Assembly (NCBI RefSeq): GCF_029873635.1
Contig: NC_080421.1
Location: forward strand, 3,410,001-3,474,000
Length of the DNA: 64,000 bases
Source of the DNA: Malania oleifera
Taxonomy: Eukaryota > Streptophyta > Magnoliopsida > Santalales > Ximeniaceae
Direction: 5' to 3'
Below the pieces are notes generated by a model. That model was not told the origin of the DNA. It did not search any database and saw nothing but the letters and a program-made list of their open reading frames with translations. The position numbers and the translations under genes were made by a program. This document shows, in pieces, positions 61,640 through 64,000 of this stretch (the first letter of the stretch is position 1; each line of letters begins with the position of its first letter).

Positions 61640-62090
61640 TAGTCCTATCTTATTCAGATGGTCCAGATCCTTCTGACCTTATTTCTGAATTAATATCCTC
61701 TTCTCTAGATATACTCGCTCTACTGGGAGTATAATCACTTAGAGGTTCTATGATGATTAATCTATTTGCCTCTTGTCTTACTGACTCTGGCAAAAGATTT
61801 CTCAATCTTTCTTCTGTTTTTGGGGTTACCCAAATCTGAGGCCAGCTTAGTGCTCATGGATTCACAACTTTAGGCTGTAATCCTCTAACTAAGTCCGCTT
61901 GATTTGTCTCTAAGAGTTGAGTGAATCGACTAACTCCTCTTTTGAGGGTTGGTTTCCCCGTGTTATAGAACTTTAAATATAATCTGGCAATAATTCTAAT
62001 GCACCTCCTGTCTGAGCTACATTTTAACATATTCTGCCAGTCACGCGTATTAACTCTAATCTGTAGAGTTTTCTCCATACTTAAGTACAT
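61640..62090 (-). pseudogene. Caulimovirid movement-protein segment, copy 1
   Basis: The minus-strand frame 61854-62090 parallels 63519-63707 plus adjoining sequence at about 95% by eye. It continues leftward into a Ser/Glu-rich tail. The similarity to copy 2 stops at about 62075-62078, marking a junction with the plus-strand block. Confidence 0.7.
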
Positions 62091-62127
62091 CCGAGCTTAT
62101 TCACCAGCAGATATAGCTTAAGGTGGA

Positions 62128-63110
62128 GATGGACATTCAGCTTAAGAAATACAATTTCACTACCAGAGCAATAGTGAGTATTTCAGAATATCCTGAATTG
62201 AAGCAGTTTTGGATGAAGAGCGGACTGTGTATTCTGAAGTTACACATTCCCAGAAACATCAAACCAGAGCTTCTTATTGCAGTTTAGAAGGCTTTGAGAA
62301 CGGGAGAAATCTATTTTTTTGGTTTCAACAAAACAGGATAAGCTTTCAATTTTTTACCAGCCATGGTGAAATATGTGCTAAATTTCACCCATCCAGGACA
62401 GATTTGGTGGACAGCTTATATCGAACCAATTGAGTTAAAAACAGGAAAAGTTTTGCTCTGGAATCTTTTTCCATAAGATTGGAAGGAAGGAACCGTTTCA
62501 GATTTTTATGAAGAGGATCCAGATTGGGAGGATTTCAGAAGCATAGGAAATTCTATGATTTGGTCCAGAATCTTTGGGGAATTTATTTGTTAGAAGCCAG
62601 GATGGCATCAAACTGTATTTTCTTCTCAGATCATGAAATTCTGATTTCCATTGAAGGAAAGTTTCTCCAGAAATTCGAGGAAGCTAGTTTAGCAGAATTC
62701 GCGATTAATGCAAGAAATGTAATTAATCAGATGAAAGATTGGGAGCAGCATCTTCCTTCAACCCAAGCCATGAAAAGTGATCTGCAGATAGTTCTGGCGG
62801 AACTATCAAAGAAGGAGCACGATGAAGAAATCATTAGTGCCCTAAAAGATCTTTGAAGAAGGACGAGATCTTTGCCAAGTGTACAAATCAGATGATAGTC
62901 CAGAAGATCATCATATCCCAGGCCAGACTGAGCGGGCTACTCAAGAAGGTCATATCCAGACACCTGTCCAGCAACGTGTCATATCCCAGGCCTCGCAGAA
63001 AGGACGATTCGGTGAGTCATATCCTGTGTATAAAGTCAAAAGTAGCTTTACTAAAGTTGTTTGCTTTATTAAAGTATTGTCGGCATTTTGTTTTGTAGTA
63101 AAGGGATGAG
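62128..63110 (+). pseudogene. Caulimovirid second-ORF-like segment
   Basis: A plus-strand region with remnants of a protein. The last part (62524-62856) is Lys/Glu-rich and looks helical or coiled-coil-like. A small overlapping frame (62853-63109) follows. Its place before the promoter segment suggests the accessory ORF downstream of the polyprotein in florendovirus-like genomes. This is inference. Broken. Confidence 0.5.
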
Positions 63111-63515
63111 TCAGCGAGCTATGTGATGTCCTCCGCTTTTATTAAAGTTACTTTTACTTTATAGCAAAGTAGACTTTTTCTTTTACTTTATGTCAGGTAT
63201 CTGCTTTTGAGAAAGCGAGTATGTGCTTATCCATTAGCAATTGCTTGGCTATTTAAGGGAACTCCGACCCTTATGTTCGGAGAGGGAAAATTAGAAAAGA
63301 TTAATACAAGTTGTTCAGTTCAAGAAATCTCTCGCTTTGAATCTCTCTTTCTATTTCAAACACTAGCGTGTGACGGTTGAAGTTCTAAGGAAGCCCAAGG
63401 AAGCTCGTCGGAAGGAGAGCTCGTAGAGGTTCCATATAGACACCAAGCATACTAGTGGGAAACGAAGGATTACCTGTTACAGCTTCGTGCAGGATTACAG
63501 AGAGAAATCAGGAAG
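63111..63515 (+). promoter_or_regulatory. Pararetrovirus intergenic region with TATA box and leader hairpin
   Basis: TATTTAAG at 63250-63257 is followed at once by the inverted repeat CTCCGA...TCGGAG (63262-63282) and a CT-rich leader. TATA, a short hairpin and a leader is the layout of a caulimovirid full-length-transcript promoter. No coding frame was recognised. Confidence 0.55.
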
Positions 63516-64000
63516 AGGTCAGCTTAGTGCTCTTGGATTCACAACTTCAGGCTGTAATCCTCTAACTAAGTCCGTTTGATTTGTCTCGAAGAGTTTAGTG
63601 AATTGACTAACTCCTCTTCTGAGGGCTGGTTTCCCTGTGTTATAGAACTTTAAATATAATCTGGCAATAATTCTAATGCACCTCCTGTCTGGGCTACATT
63701 TTAACATATTCTGCCAGTCACGCGTATTAACTCTAATCTATAGAGTTTTCTCCACACTCTTATCTTGGAGGTCAACATGTAAATCTGGTATAACTTTTAT
63801 CCATGCTGCTCCTGAATGCAAGTTAGCTTTTGCTCCTCCTAGCAAGGATCTACCAAAATTTCCAATACTTCCATCCATAACTGCAATAAGGATAGGAAGA
63901 TCTTGTCCTTTTCTTACTAAGGGATCAATTCCAACCTGGATGATTCCAAAGTGGACATATCTTGCCTTCTTATCCATTGCTCTTTGAACTTCTTGTGTGG
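63516..64000 (-). pseudogene. Caulimovirid movement-protein segment, copy 2 (cut by window edge)
   Basis: Frames 63738-63977 and 63519-63707 on the minus strand carry the movement-protein core (YVHFGIIQVGI, LLGGAKANLHSGAAW wording). This is the better-preserved copy. Plus-strand frames over it are shadows. Confidence 0.78.

Larger units (their letters stand above)
61640..64000. mobile_element. Fossil plant pararetrovirus (Caulimoviridae, possibly Florendovirus-like), rearranged
   Basis: Three blocks: a minus-strand movement-protein segment (61640-62078), a plus-strand second-ORF and intergenic/promoter segment (62128-63515), and a second minus-strand movement-protein segment (63516 to the window edge). 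The movement-protein wording (YVHFGIIQVGI.PLVR.G) is that of caulimovirids. The mixed strands show that pieces were joined after or during integration. It is broken in several places and continues off the window. Confidence 0.75.

Overview
This window is eudicot nuclear DNA. It is AT-rich, holds intron-containing plant genes, and is crowded with plant LTR retrotransposons whose primer sites match plant initiator-Met tRNA. No bacterial features, rRNA, tRNA or CRISPR array were seen.

Layout. (1) 1-28 kb is a nest of transposons. An old plus-strand Ty3/gypsy chromovirus (element A, 8086-25573) has been hit by a minus-strand relative (C, 703-8085, itself cut by a B-type LTR at the left edge), by a solo LTR (D, 10412-12590, target repeat GTTTT), and in its 3' LTR by a full-length minus-strand element (B, 15685-25321, target repeat AGGGC). 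An RTE-type LINE remnant follows (25609-28027). (2) 28-40.3 kb is a low-copy island with three host genes: a small intronless DUF1279/FAM210-like protein (31558-32007, minus), a phytocyanin with one intron (33725-34566, plus), and an eight-exon bHLH gene that I recognise as an ABORTED MICROSPORES (AMS) orthologue (35766-39062, minus). The last two are convergent. Two L1 fragments border or punctuate the island. (3) 40.3-61.4 kb is a second nest. A Ty1/copia element (G) is split by a solo LTR (44505-46659, AGGGA), by a full-length gypsy element (E, 46989-58238, CTGAT, which itself carries a copia-type solo LTR at 50522-52779), and by another solo LTR (58990-60520, ATGAC). (4) 61.6-64 kb is a rearranged fossil of a plant pararetrovirus (Caulimoviridae), with movement-protein pieces in inverted orientation around a second-ORF and promoter segment.

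The retroelements do not act together with the host genes. AMS is a tapetum regulator of pollen-wall formation. The phytocyanin is a secreted blue copper protein. The DUF1279 protein has housekeeping-type promoter boxes. I found no clearly new biological system. The most interesting unexplained structure is in the LTRs: CpG-rich palindrome arrays with a GTCGAC core sit upstream of the TATA box in two unrelated retrotransposon superfamilies. The LTRs also share conserved modules, and a hairpin-like motif recurs in the gypsy leaders.
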